Shown: positions 1 to 6,479 of the stretch, piece after piece
How the letters are laid out: each line of letters starts with the position of its first letter
Position numbering within the stretch: the first letter of the stretch is position 1
NCBI GenBank assembly: GCA_021837545.1
Contig: JAKBFR010000104.1
Location: forward strand, 1-8,514
From: Bacillota bacterium
GTDB taxonomy: Bacteria > Bacillota_A > Clostridia > Clostridiales > Clostridiaceae
Direction of reading: 5' to 3'
Length of the DNA: 8,514 nt
Made by a program: the position numbers and the translations under genes
The notes under the pieces: model-generated
Told to the model about the DNA's origin: nothing
Databases searched by the model: none
Seen by the model: only the letters and a program-made list of their open reading frames with translations

Positions 1-159
1 GTCAGATTATGTTATTATTTTAACATAGATTTAATTCTCTAGCAAAGCTTTTACCATATTATATATGAAATTATTCTATTTAGTTTAAACAGTATTTATT
101 TTTTAATTTTTCATAAACAATTTTAATTTTATAGTTAACTTTTATTCTATTTTATATTC

Positions 160-181
160 AAAAGTAGCTAATTCTGCTTTT
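160..181 (-). terminator. Weak hairpin downstream of degV, possible terminator
   Basis: Read on the minus strand, an AAAAG arm pairs with CTTTT. After one C/A mismatch an inner AG/CT pair closes a 6-nt loop. It lies about 57 nt past the degV stop codon, but only a short T-run belonging to the stem follows, so it is a weak candidate. Nothing else in 1-237 looks like a gene or a better terminator; the stretch is AT-rich noncoding DNA. Confidence 0.25.
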
Positions 182-237
182 ACACCTAATTAACTACTCG
201 ATTATTCATAAACTGTATAATTATTGTTTAATGCACC

Positions 238-1074
238 TTAATAACAAAATACAATTCCACCGTCATCTGCGTATATTGTACTTAATCCACCAGCTTCAAA
301 TATTATTACATTCTTAAAATTATATCTATTCTCAATTTCATATTTAAGCTTTTCTGCTTTTTCTCTACAATTCACATGAGTTATTCCAAGAACTTTATTT
401 TTAGTGTCTGTGCCCTCTTCCCCAATTATGTCAAGTAACCTATTTAAAGCCTTTTTTCTGCCTCTTACTTGCTCTCTTAAAATTAATTCACCATCTCTGT
501 TATCACACATTATTGGTACAACTTGTAATAAGTTTCCTATAAATGCTTTCGTACTACTTATTCGACCATTTTTAGCTAGGTTGTCCAGTCTTTCTGCAAG
601 TAGAAGCGTTTTCATTTCATTTATATATGTATTAATTTCTTCAATTATTTGATTTGTATGTATTTTTTCTTCTATAAGTTGCTTTAGTCTTAAAACTACT
701 AAACTAGCACCTGCTGTTGCTGTCTTACAATCAAAAACATGAACAAAGCTTTCTGGACGCTCTTCTTTTAACATTTCTCTAGCTAACATAGCACTATTAT
801 TCGACCCACTCAATTTTTCAGAAATTGTAACAACAAAGTTATTTTTGCACTTTTTAAAAGACTCCAAAAATGCATGTGGCGAAGGACATGCTGTAGATAT
901 TTTATTCTTACTATTTTTCATCTTTGTAATTAATTCACTTTGATCTAAATCTAAATCTACAATTTCTTCATTATCAATTATAATTTTAAATGGTATTCTC
1001 TCCATTATTTTTTCATTATCAAAAACTTCATTGTTAAAATCAACGCAACTGTCCACTATTATTTTCGTATCCAT
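238..1074 (-). CDS. DegV family protein (fatty-acid-binding, FakB-like)
   Basis: This is a full-length, 278-residue DegV-fold protein. Members of the family bind a fatty acid; FakB members present it to the kinase FakA for phosphorylation, feeding exogenous fatty acids into phospholipid synthesis. Visible family motifs are the N-terminal IIVDSCVDF (residues 5-13), STACPSP (60-66), the ligand loop SEKLSGSNNSA (85-95), FDCKTATAG (114-122) and NGRISS (169-174). The C-terminal segment that in many FakB proteins carries a His and a GPG turn reads YADDGGIVF (268-276) here, so the carboxylate-contacting His appears to be absent; I believe this variant occurs in a clostridial subgroup. The ATG is preceded by GGAGG at 1080-1084, 5 nt away. 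The gene is separated from the upstream transporter by a terminator and about 360 bp, so it is probably its own transcription unit. No fakA-like gene is nearby and the partner and ligand are unknown. Confidence 0.93.
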   Translation of the reverse strand: MDTKIIVDSCVDFNNEVFDNEKIMERIPFKIIIDNEEIVDLDLDQSELITKMKNSKNKISTACPSPHAFLESFKKCKNNFVVTISEKLSGSNNSAMLAREMLKEERPESFVHVFDCKTATAGASLVVLRLKQLIEEKIHTNQIIEEINTYINEMKTLLLAERLDNLAKNGRISSTKAFIGNLLQVVPIMCDNRDGELILREQVRGRKKALNRLLDIIGEEGTDTKNKVLGITHVNCREKAEKLKYEIENRYNFKNVIIFEAGGLSTIYADDGGIVFCY

Positions 1075-1156
1075 TTTTTCCTCCGTTTTTTATTCATCTT
1101 TACGTTTAATGCTTATCTTTCAATTTTTAACTATTGGATTTTATATTAGTCACTAA

Positions 1157-1162
1157 ATTATA
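1157..1162 (-). promoter_or_regulatory. Possible -10 element for degV
   Basis: The minus strand reads TATAAT about 80 nt upstream of the degV ATG. The -35 sequence at 17-nt spacing (TATTAA) is a poor match to TTGACA, and the surroundings are so AT-rich that a chance match is quite possible. It is kept only because degV lies beyond a terminator and needs its own promoter. Confidence 0.25.
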
Positions 1163-1224
1163 TATTATTTTTTTTATTATTAATAGCTATTTTTCTTATA
1201 TTAACAAGTCTTAAAAACAACTAT

Positions 1225-1281
1225 AAAAATAAAAGCCCATTTTGCATCTTAATTGAAATGATTTATTGCAAAATGAGCTTT
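1225..1281 (-). terminator. Intrinsic terminator of the sugar ABC transporter operon
   Basis: On the minus strand a 15-nt arm (1281-1267, ending TTTTGCA) pairs along its whole length with 1246-1232 (TGCAAAATGGGCTTT) around a 20-nt loop. The U-rich tail TTTTATTTTT follows. The one non-Watson-Crick pair (positions 1237/1276) is a G-U wobble in minus-strand RNA but a C/A mismatch in plus-strand RNA, which together with the tail orients the terminator for minus-strand transcription. It lies about 150 nt past the permease stop. The DNA between (1282-1433) has no gene, only a 7-bp inverted repeat TTGTTAT/ATAACAA (1383-1405). Confidence 0.85.
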
Positions 1282-1433
1282 CATTATTCTATACATAATA
1301 TTCTCTTTTTATTTACACATACTTATTTTTATTATTTACTAATACATCCCTAACATTAATCTCTTCTTTATCAACATACTTATTGTTATCTATTCACAAT
1401 AACAAATATTAAATAACGTTTTCCTATTAAACA

Positions 1434-2654
1434 TTATTTCTTTTTCTTTGAATATAAATCAAATACTACTGCAAATAATAATACGAAACCTTTAATTGCT
1501 TGTTGCCAGTTATTATCAACTCCCATTAAAGACATACCATTGTTAAGAACTCCTAATACTAGTCCACCAACAACTGCCCCCATAATTCTTCCAGTACCAC
1601 CTGCTGTAGATGCACCACCTATGTAACAAGCTGCTAAAGCATCTAATTCAAAGTTAACACCGGCTTTAGGTTGTGCTGAGTTAACACGAGCTGCATAAGC
1701 AAGTCCTGCAACTGCTGCTAATAATCCCATATTTACAAATACTAAGAATGTTGTTTTATCAACCTTTACACCTGATAGGGCTGCTGCCTTTTTATTACCA
1801 CCAACCGCATATACTTGTCTACCGAATACTGTTTTAGTTGTAACAAATGAATAAATTGCTATTATTATCCCTGCAATTACTAATATATTAGGTATTCCTT
1901 TGTAAGATCCTAATACAAAAGTTGCAGCAATAATTACTATAACTATAGCAACATTTTTGGCCATAAACGATGTCTTATTTTCAACAGTAAAATTGTATTT
2001 TTGAAGTTTATTTCTACCTTGTATATTTTTCAATACCATAACTACTGCTAATATAATACCAATAATTATTGATGATCCAACTAAATAACCCGAACCCATT
2101 TGCACATAAAATAGTGGTGGCACAAATCCTGATCCTAAATTAGCAAATGATGTTGGAAATGGTGCAATTGTCTTACCATTTAATATTATCATTGTAAATC
2201 CTCTAAAGATTAATTGACCAGCTAAAGTTACTACAAAGCCAGGAATTAATTTATAGGCAATCCAATATCCTTGAATAGCTCCAACAGCTACACCTATTAA
2301 AAGTGATATAATAATAGATATTGCAGGGTTCATCCCTCGGTTAACCATAACAACCCCTGCTACTGCTCCAATAAATGCACAAACAGAACCAACTGCAAGA
2401 TCAACAGTACCTACGATAACTACCAGTAACATACCTACTGCAAGAATAAGTACATATCCATTTTGTTGAATTAAATTTGTTATATTAAGTGGTTTTAACA
2501 TAATTCCTTTAGTCAAAATTTGAAATATAACTACTACTGCTAACAATGCAATAAACATACCGTTTTCCGTCATAAATTTACTTAATGAACTCTTTTCAAC
2601 TTTTTTGTTTTCTTGTTGGTCATTATTATTTTTTACAATTTTTGCTTCACTCAT
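1434..2654 (-). CDS. mmsB: Multiple-monosaccharide ABC transporter permease (GguB/MmsB type)
   Basis: This is the integral-membrane subunit of a sugar importer of the RbsC/XylH superfamily (BPD_transp_2). At 406 residues it is longer than RbsC (about 320) and fits the GguB/XylH subgroup. A charged cytoplasmic N-terminus (1-28) is followed by about ten or more hydrophobic segments, among them roughly 31-48, 66-80, 86-103, 110-128, 186-206, 234-250, 255-271, 301-320, 356-374 and 385-400. Family landmarks are GTVDLAVGS (81-89), the cytoplasmic coupling loop [20 protein letters not shown] around 276-295, and the Gly-rich stretch [20 protein letters not shown] around 344-363. The start codon overlaps the upstream ATPase stop as ATGA, and GAGGAGG sits at 2662-2668, so the two genes are translationally coupled. 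It is the last gene of the operon before the terminator. The expected partners are the adjacent ATPase and binding protein. Confidence 0.95.
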   Translation of the reverse strand: MSEAKIVKNNNDQQENKKVEKSSLSKFMTENGMFIALLAVVVIFQILTKGIMLKPLNITNLIQQNGYVLILAVGMLLVVIVGTVDLAVGSVCAFIGAVAGVVMVNRGMNPAISIIISLLIGVAVGAIQGYWIAYKLIPGFVVTLAGQLIFRGFTMIILNGKTIAPFPTSFANLGSGFVPPLFYVQMGSGYLVGSSIIIGIILAVVMVLKNIQGRNKLQKYNFTVENKTSFMAKNVAIVIVIIAATFVLGSYKGIPNILVIAGIIIAIYSFVTTKTVFGRQVYAVGGNKKAAALSGVKVDKTTFLVFVNMGLLAAVAGLAYAARVNSAQPKAGVNFELDALAACYIGGASTAGGTGRIMGAVVGGLVLGVLNNGMSLMGVDNNWQQAIKGFVLLFAVVFDLYSKKKK

Positions 2655-4204
2655 TTTACTGCCTCCTCGTTTTTTGCTGCAACTATTTTACTCATAATAA
2701 TTTCTTGAGTAGCATCTTTTCCATCTAGTTCCCCTATCATTTTCCCTTCATTCATAACATAAATTCTATCGCTTATTCCAAGAACTTCTGGTAATTCAGA
2801 AGAAATTACAATAACAGCTTTTCCTTGAGCTACTAAATCATTTATAATTGTGTATATTTCATATTTTGCTCCAACATCAATTCCTCTAGTAGGTTCATCA
2901 AGTATTAATATTTCTGGTTCTGCATAAATCCATCTTGAAAGTATTACTTTTTGTTGATTACCACCACTTAAGTTTCCTGTAATTTGTAATATACTTGGAG
3001 TTTTTATTTTCATAGATTTTCTAAATTCTTCTGATGCTAGAATTTCAACTTGTTCATTTATAACACCTTTATTAGAAATTTTATTTAATGAAGCAATTGT
3101 AATATTATGACGTATATCATCAATTAAATTTAAACCTGCTTCTTTTCTATCTTCAGTTACATACGCAATACCTGCATCAATTGCATCCTTAACTGTTTTT
3201 ATATGAATTTCTTTACCATCTTTTATAAGAGTTCCTGAAATTTTGTCTCCGTATGTTCTTCCGAAAATACTCATTGCAAGTTCAGTTCTTCCTGCACCCA
3301 TAAGTCCTGCAATTCCAAGTACTTCACCTTTTCTTACATTTATGTTTACATTGTCAACCATTTTTCTATCTGGATAGTCTGGATGATAAACATTCCAATT
3401 TTTCACTTCAAATAGTATGTCTCCTATTTTAGGATTTCTCTTTGGATAACGATCTGTAAGTTCACGACCTACCATCCCTTTAACAATTCTGTCTTCTGAG
3501 ACTTTCCCACCGGATGCATCTAAAGTTTCAATAGTAGCTCCATCACGTAATATAGTTATAGAATCACAAACTTTTGAAACTTCATTTAATTTATGTGAAA
3601 TTAAAATAGATGTAATCCCTTGTTCTTTCAACTCTAACATTAAATCTAATAGATGCTCACTATCATCATCATTTAATGATGCTGTTGGTTCATCTAGAAT
3701 TAATAATTTTACATTCTTTGATAATGCTTTAGCAATTTCAATTAATTGTTGCTTACCAACACTAAGTTTATTAACAATAGTATCTGGATCTTCATTTAGC
3801 CCAACTTTTTCAAGTAATTCTTTAGTTCTAATTCTTACCTCATGCCAGTTAATAACTCCATATTTTGCAACTTCATTTCCAATAAAAATATTTTCTGCTA
3901 TGCTAAGGTAAGGACTTAAAGCTAATTCTTGATGTATAATAACTATCCCATCTGCTTCACTATCTTTTACACTTTTATATTTACAAGCTTTCCCATTATA
4001 TAAAATAGCTCCTTCATATGTTCCATAAGGATATATTCCACTTAGAACTTTCATTAATGTAGATTTACCTGCTCCATTTTCTCCACAAAGAGAATGAATT
4101 TCTCCGGACTGTACTTGTAGATTAACATTATCTAAGGCTTTTACTCCTGGGAATATCTTTGTTATATTTATCATTTCAAGAATAATGTCATTATTCTTCA
4201 CCAT
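2651..4204 (-). CDS. mmsA: Multiple-monosaccharide ABC transporter ATP-binding protein (GguA/MmsA type)
   Basis: This is a tandem two-domain ATPase of 517 residues, the usual size for the RbsA/XylG/GguA family, that powers sugar import from the cytoplasmic face. Domain 1 has Walker [10 protein letters not shown] (41-49), Q-loop Gln92, signature LSVGKQQ (147-153), Walker B LLILDEP (167-173) and switch His204. Domain 2 has the degenerate Walker [10 protein letters not shown] (300-308, Arg in place of Lys), signature LSGGNQQ (412-418), Walker [15 protein letters not shown] (432-445) and SSE (468-470) where the switch His would be. This asymmetry is normal for the family and means that mainly one site hydrolyses ATP efficiently. 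The ATG at 4204 is preceded by GGAGGG (4214-4219) at 9-nt spacing; the next codon is GTG. It follows the binding-protein gene by 68 nt containing a strong hairpin, and overlaps the permease gene by 4 nt. Confidence 0.96.
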   Translation of the reverse strand: MVKNNDIILEMINITKIFPGVKALDNVNLQVQSGEIHSLCGENGAGKSTLMKVLSGIYPYGTYEGAILYNGKACKYKSVKDSEADGIVIIHQELALSPYLSIAENIFIGNEVAKYGVINWHEVRIRTKELLEKVGLNEDPDTIVNKLSVGKQQLIEIAKALSKNVKLLILDEPTASLNDDDSEHLLDLMLELKEQGITSILISHKLNEVSKVCDSITILRDGATIETLDASGGKVSEDRIVKGMVGRELTDRYPKRNPKIGDILFEVKNWNVYHPDYPDRKMVDNVNINVRKGEVLGIAGLMGAGRTELAMSIFGRTYGDKISGTLIKDGKEIHIKTVKDAIDAGIAYVTEDRKEAGLNLIDDIRHNITIASLNKISNKGVINEQVEILASEEFRKSMKIKTPSILQITGNLSGGNQQKVILSRWIYAEPEILILDEPTRGIDVGAKYEIYTIINDLVAQGKAVIVISSELPEVLGISDRIYVMNEGKMIGELDGKDATQEIIMSKIVAAKNEEAVK

Positions 4205-4225
4205 ATGTTACGTCCCTCCTTATTT

Positions 4226-4259
4226 CAATTATAGTGGCAATAAATTGCCACTATAATTG
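4226..4259 (-). repeat. Perfect 15-bp intercistronic hairpin between binding-protein and ATPase genes
   Basis: An inverted repeat with perfect 15-nt arms (4226-4240 and 4245-4259, core GTGGCAA/TTGCCAC) and a TAAA loop fills the gap between the two genes. In minus-strand RNA it is followed directly by the ATPase ribosome binding site rather than by a U-tract, so it is not a typical terminator. In binding-protein transporter operons such hairpins commonly shield the upstream message from 3' exonucleases and allow the binding protein to be made in excess over the membrane subunits. That role is inferred here. Confidence 0.8.
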
Positions 4260-4272
4260 TTATAATATAATC

Positions 4273-5409
4273 CTATTTAGAAAGATCTGCCTCTTTTATA
4301 TATCCTGAATCAACTAAAACTGCCTTATAATTAGTTTTGTCTACTGAAACTGGAGTACATAGATAAGATGGTACAACTTTCACTCCATTGTTGTAAGTTT
4401 TCTCATCATTAACTTCAGCTTTTTGGCCTTTAAGAACTGCATCAATTGTTTTAACAGCTTGAGCTGATAGCATTCTTGTATCTTTAAAGATTGTTGATGT
4501 TTGTTCTCCTGCAATTATAGATTTAATAGAAGCTGTTTCTGCATCTTGGCCTGTAATTACTGGCCATGGAAGATCAGCTGAACCATATCCAACACTTCTT
4601 AATGCTTCTACAATACCACGGCTTATACCATCATAAGGAGATAATACAGCATCAACTTTTTTACCACCTGAGTAGTTAGCAGTTAATATATTTTCCATTC
4701 TTGATTGTGCTAAAGCACCATCCCATCTTAATGTACATATTTCATCAAATTTAGTTTGACCTGAAACTACAGTTAATTTCTTAGAATCTATATATGGTTG
4801 AAGTACTTCCATTGCACCTTCGAAAAACATATGAGCATTATTGTCATCTGGAGAACCAGCAAATAATTCTATGTTATATGATTTTTGTGCATTTTTTAAA
4901 TCTAATTTCTTCTCGATATATTGACCCATTTGATTTCCTACGAGTTTATTATCAAAAGAAATATAATAGTCTACATTTGCAGTATTTTTTATTAAACGGT
5001 CATAAGCAATAACTGGAATTCCTGCATCTTTAGCTTTTTGACAAACATCAGTTAAAGATTCACCATCGATATTTGCAATTACTAAACCACTAACACCTTT
5101 TGTAATTAGGTTTTCAGCTTGTGATACTTGAGTTTCTACAACGTCTTCTGCATATTGAAGATCTGTATTATAACCAAGGTCTTTTAAGCTCTTTACCATA
5201 TTATTTCCATCATTTATCCAACGTTCAGAAGATTTAGTTGGCATAAGAATACCAATCGTTTTTCCATCAGCTTTTGTTTCTTTTGAGTCTGAACTAGAAC
5301 TACTCTTCTCGTCTGTTGCACCCCCTGGAGCAGTAGTTGAAACCCCACAACCTACTAATGATCCTAGAAGTGTCATTGATACTAACATTGCCATTAATTT
5401 CTTTTTCAT
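4273..5409 (-). CDS. chvE: Sugar-binding lipoprotein of multiple-monosaccharide ABC transporter (ChvE type)
   Basis: This is the extracellular solute receptor of the importer (periplasmic-binding-protein-like I fold), 378 residues from the chosen start. It begins with a lipoprotein signal peptide: KKK, a hydrophobic stretch (5-19) and lipobox LVGC with Cys21 as the lipidation site. A Ser/Gly/Lys-rich linker (22-49) then leads to the binding domains. Blocks that I recognise from Agrobacterium ChvE are MPTKSSERW (56-64), AYDRLI (135-140), [11 protein letters not shown] (182-192), TLRWD (226-230), LSPYDG (256-261), TGQDAE (286-291) and STIFKDTR (305-312). ChvE proteins bind several aldoses (arabinose, xylose, galactose, glucose, fucose), so the ligand cannot be read from the family alone. 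An in-frame ATG six codons upstream (5427) exists, but GGGAG at 5418-5422 sits 8 nt before the ATG at 5409 and gives a standard signal peptide, so 5409 is preferred. It is the first gene of the transporter operon proper. Confidence 0.95.
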   Translation of the reverse strand: MKKKLMAMLVSMTLLGSLVGCGVSTTAPGGATDEKSSSSSDSKETKADGKTIGILMPTKSSERWINDGNNMVKSLKDLGYNTDLQYAEDVVETQVSQAENLITKGVSGLVIANIDGESLTDVCQKAKDAGIPVIAYDRLIKNTANVDYYISFDNKLVGNQMGQYIEKKLDLKNAQKSYNIELFAGSPDDNNAHMFFEGAMEVLQPYIDSKKLTVVSGQTKFDEICTLRWDGALAQSRMENILTANYSGGKKVDAVLSPYDGISRGIVEALRSVGYGSADLPWPVITGQDAETASIKSIIAGEQTSTIFKDTRMLSAQAVKTIDAVLKGQKAEVNDEKTYNNGVKVVPSYLCTPVSVDKTNYKAVLVDSGYIKEADLSK

Positions 5410-5477
5410 AATTATTTCTCCCTTCAATCTCCATATATATTTTTTTAATTTATATTTTCTTCTAATCTATTTAATCG

Positions 5478-5504
5478 TTATCACTTGTGATAAATTAAAA
5501 TATA
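5478..5504 (-). promoter_or_regulatory. Operator-like palindrome and -10 candidate upstream of chvE
   Basis: On the minus strand a -10-like TATATT (5504-5499) is followed 5 nt later by the inverted repeat TTATCACAAGTGATAA (5493-5478), with 7-bp arms and a 2-nt centre that would cover the expected transcription start. No good -35 is visible (TTAAGT at 18-nt spacing is poor). The palindrome runs into TGATAACGATTAAA, which matches the CcpA cre consensus except at two positions. The arrangement suggests repressor control of the transporter genes about 70 nt upstream of the start codon. The regulator is unknown. Confidence 0.45.
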
Positions 5505-5605
5505 CTAAAAGGTAATATACTAACTTAATAAATACAGTTATAACTTTGCATTATGTAGCTCTTATTTTGAATCAGATTTTTTCTTTATTTATCATAATTT
5601 TATTC

Positions 5606-5878
5606 CTATTTATAAAAATTATATGAAAGTTCAAAAATAACTAATACAGCCATAATATTGGCATATTTACTGCTAACATTAAACTTATACTCTGTATTCC
5701 TTTTCTTATATATCATCGGAATAGCTACACCCAAAACTATGAATATTCCAAATACCACTAGCATCCCAAAGGAAATCGTAAGAAAGCCTATATCTATCAT
5801 AATGAAATATAGTAATAAGCAAGGAGCTATTAAATAGTATAATAATTTGTTACATAAAGTAATGTACTTTTCATTCAT
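5606..5878 (-). CDS. Small hypothetical membrane protein, three predicted helices
   Basis: I do not recognise this 90-residue protein. It has three hydrophobic stretches, about 11-29, 32-55 and 71-87. A short basic loop (YKKRNTEYK, 57-65) separates the second and third, and the third is followed by a very short tail. No catalytic motif, signal peptide cleavage site or lipobox is seen. The frame is open to a TTG at 5893, but that TTG is part of TTGGAGAG, which forms a ribosome binding site 7 nt before the ATG at 5878, so the ATG is chosen. A promoter candidate lies about 95-120 nt upstream. It runs in the same direction as the transporter genes, with a 196-bp gap and no obvious terminator, so read-through into them is possible. 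The good ribosome binding site and the membrane-protein composition support a real gene. A role in sugar uptake would be speculation. Confidence 0.65.
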   Translation of the reverse strand: MNEKYITLCNKLLYYLIAPCLLLYFIMIDIGFLTISFGMLVVFGIFIVLGVAIPMIYKKRNTEYKFNVSSKYANIMAVLVIFELSYNFYK

Positions 5879-5970
5879 TAAACTTCTCTCCAATCTTAAT
5901 AGATATTATTATTTTTTATTCAATTGATACTCTTGTCATAATTTGAATATGAAAAATGTAATATATACTC

Positions 5971-5999
5971 TTTATATATGCATCTTGTAAGTACATCAA
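5971..5999 (-). promoter_or_regulatory. Candidate sigma-A promoter for the small membrane protein gene
   Basis: Minus-strand TTGATG (5999-5994, 4 of 6 to TTGACA) and TATAAA (5976-5971, 5 of 6 to TATAAT) are separated by exactly 17 nt. Transcription would start near 5964, giving a leader of about 85 nt before the ATG at 5878. A/T-rich context makes chance matches common, so this is moderate evidence only. Confidence 0.45.
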
Positions 6000-6036
6000 T
6001 ATCTTTTTGCTTTATTACTGGATTAAAAACTTCAAT

Positions 6037-6093
6037 TTATCCTTTCTTTACATATCCAGCCTGCTTGTACCAACTAAGTTCTTGTTTCATCAT
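6037..6093 (-). other. 18-codon mini-ORF in the leader, or remnant of a lost gene
   Basis: A minus-strand frame encodes MMKQELSWYKQAGYVKKG, ending in TAA. The frame is open a further 13 codons upstream to a TAA near 6133, giving a 31-codon open stretch ending in this peptide. The composition (W, Y, K, Q, G) looks more protein-like than the flanking AT-rich DNA. No good ribosome binding site precedes the two ATGs. It lies downstream of the promoter at 6195-6223, so it could be a leader peptide, or the tail of a decayed gene. I recognise no family. Confidence 0.25.
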
Positions 6094-6159
6094 TTTCAGT
6101 GACTTCCATCTAATAAAACATGCTATAAATTCTTAATATATTATAACTTTACAAAATAG

Positions 6160-6187
6160 AACTTGTTAACAAGTTGTACGTACTTGA
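6160..6187 (-). promoter_or_regulatory. Overlapping operator palindromes at predicted transcription start (AraR-like core)
   Basis: The perfect 16-bp palindrome AACTTGTTAACAAGTT (6160-6175) abuts the 8-bp palindrome GTACGTAC (6176-6183). Read on the plus strand, TTGTACGTAC (6174-6183) equals the core of the Bacillus subtilis AraR box ATTTGTACGTACAAAT as I recall it; 11 of 16 positions match in total, and the right half is poor. The block begins where transcription from the adjacent promoter should start, the classic position for a repressor. CAAGT, ACTTG and CAAGT also alternate in the transcript, so two mutually exclusive 5' hairpins are possible. The regulator identity is inferred. Confidence 0.5.
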
Positions 6188-6194
6188 TGTTTTT

Positions 6195-6223
6195 ATTATA
6201 TATCGTTTTCATTATTATATCAA
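6195..6223 (-). promoter_or_regulatory. Strong sigma-A-type promoter
   Basis: On the minus strand the -35 TTGATA (6223-6218, 5 of 6) and the consensus -10 TATAAT (6200-6195) are separated by exactly 17 nt. The predicted start is near 6188. It is the best promoter in the window. It lies downstream of the kinase terminator and faces the small membrane protein (leader of about 310 nt) and, beyond it, the sugar transporter genes. Confidence 0.7.
6198..6212 (-). promoter_or_regulatory. Candidate cre (CcpA) site inside promoter spacer
   Basis: Minus-strand ATGAAAACGATATAT fits the consensus WTGNAANCGNWNNCW with a single mismatch (the penultimate C is A). It lies between the -35 and -10 elements and overlaps the -10, where bound CcpA would block RNA polymerase. 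Carbon catabolite repression of an alternative-sugar uptake locus is expected biology in Firmicutes. Binding itself is inferred from the match. Confidence 0.5.
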
Positions 6224-6287
6224 TAGTTTTTAATTTTTTTATTTTATAAACAACTATACTTTACTAGTATTTTTTTATTTTAATATC

Positions 6288-6326
6288 AAATGTACAATAT
6301 CATTGTATTATACACATCATGTACAT
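6288..6326. repeat. Cluster of TGTACA half-sites and short inverted repeat
   Basis: AAATGTAC at 6288-6295 and GTACAT at 6321-6326 face each other across 25 nt. Between them TACAAT/ATTGTA (6293-6298 and 6302-6307) forms a 6-bp inverted repeat. ATGTACAT at 6319-6326 is itself palindromic. AAATGTAC recurs at 8137-8144 in the kinase leader. These sit about 70-100 bp upstream of the strong promoter and could be distal operator half-sites, but each is short enough to arise by chance. Confidence 0.3.
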
Positions 6327-6403
6327 ACATCCAAAACTTATTTGTATTTATGAAATTGCATAATAAACTAACTACTTTTTTAAAATTACCATTAGTTAAT
6401 GAT

Positions 6404-6456
6404 TATAAAAGGGCTTCGTTTATGATTAAAACTTAATCATTTTGCGATGGCCCCTT
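6404..6456 (-). terminator. Intrinsic terminator downstream of the kinase gene
   Basis: A long imperfect hairpin: the outer stem pairs AAGGGGC with GCCCTTT on the minus strand, a 3-bp CGA/TCG segment follows, and an inner perfect ATGATTAA/TTAATCAT stem is closed by a 3-nt loop. The tail TTTTATAAT follows on the minus strand. One outer pair is a G-U wobble only in minus-strand RNA. It lies about 23 nt beyond the kinase stop codon, so it ends the transketolase-kinase transcript. Confidence 0.88.
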
Positions 6457-6479
6457 CATAAATGTATTATACTAAATAT

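Larger units (their letters stand above)
1075..1433. other. Intergenic region between transporter operon and degV
   Basis: This stretch of about 360 bp holds no credible ORF on either strand. From right to left it contains the 3' untranslated region of the permease gene, a small inverted repeat at 1383-1405, the operon terminator at 1225-1281, and a very AT-rich segment (1085-1224) that should hold the degV promoter and its GGAGG ribosome binding site. Confidence 0.7.
5894..6479. other. Long regulatory intergenic region upstream of small membrane protein and transporter
   Basis: About 590 bp without a full-size gene. On the minus strand, from right to left, it holds the kinase terminator, scattered GTAC-containing palindromes (6288-6326), a strong promoter with a cre-like element, overlapping operator palindromes at the start site, an 18-codon mini-ORF and a second promoter candidate. 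The tetramer GTAC occurs six times, above the one to two expected at this base composition. No riboswitch or T-box structure was recognised. Confidence 0.6.

Noticed and set aside
404..652. 82-codon plus-strand open frame
   Set aside because: It is antisense within degV; its Ser/Leu/Pro-rich translation is typical of a reversed coding frame.
4226..4259. Intercistronic hairpin read as an intrinsic terminator
   Set aside because: No U-tract follows on the minus strand and the next gene starts about 20 nt further on with a strong ribosome binding site, so a full stop is unlikely.
4794..5012. 72-codon plus-strand open frame
   Set aside because: It lies wholly antisense within the strongly conserved binding-protein gene.
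5410..5427. Upstream in-frame ATG giving six extra residues on the binding protein
   Set aside because: GGGAG at 5418-5422 would fall inside the coding region, and the start at 5409 has correct spacing and a standard lipoprotein signal.
5879..5893. TTG start giving five extra residues on the small membrane protein
   Set aside because: The TTG is part of the sequence TTGGAGAG that serves as ribosome binding site for the ATG at 5878.
6037..6133. Transposase or phage gene remnant
   Set aside because: The peptide is too short to assign, and no terminal inverted repeats, target-site duplications or other mobile-element genes are visible.
5894..6479. Riboswitch, T-box or novel noncoding RNA in the long intergenic region
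   Set aside because: Apart from the promoter, palindromes and terminator, I could not recognise a conserved aptamer core or a multi-stem structure followed by a terminator or sequestered ribosome binding site.
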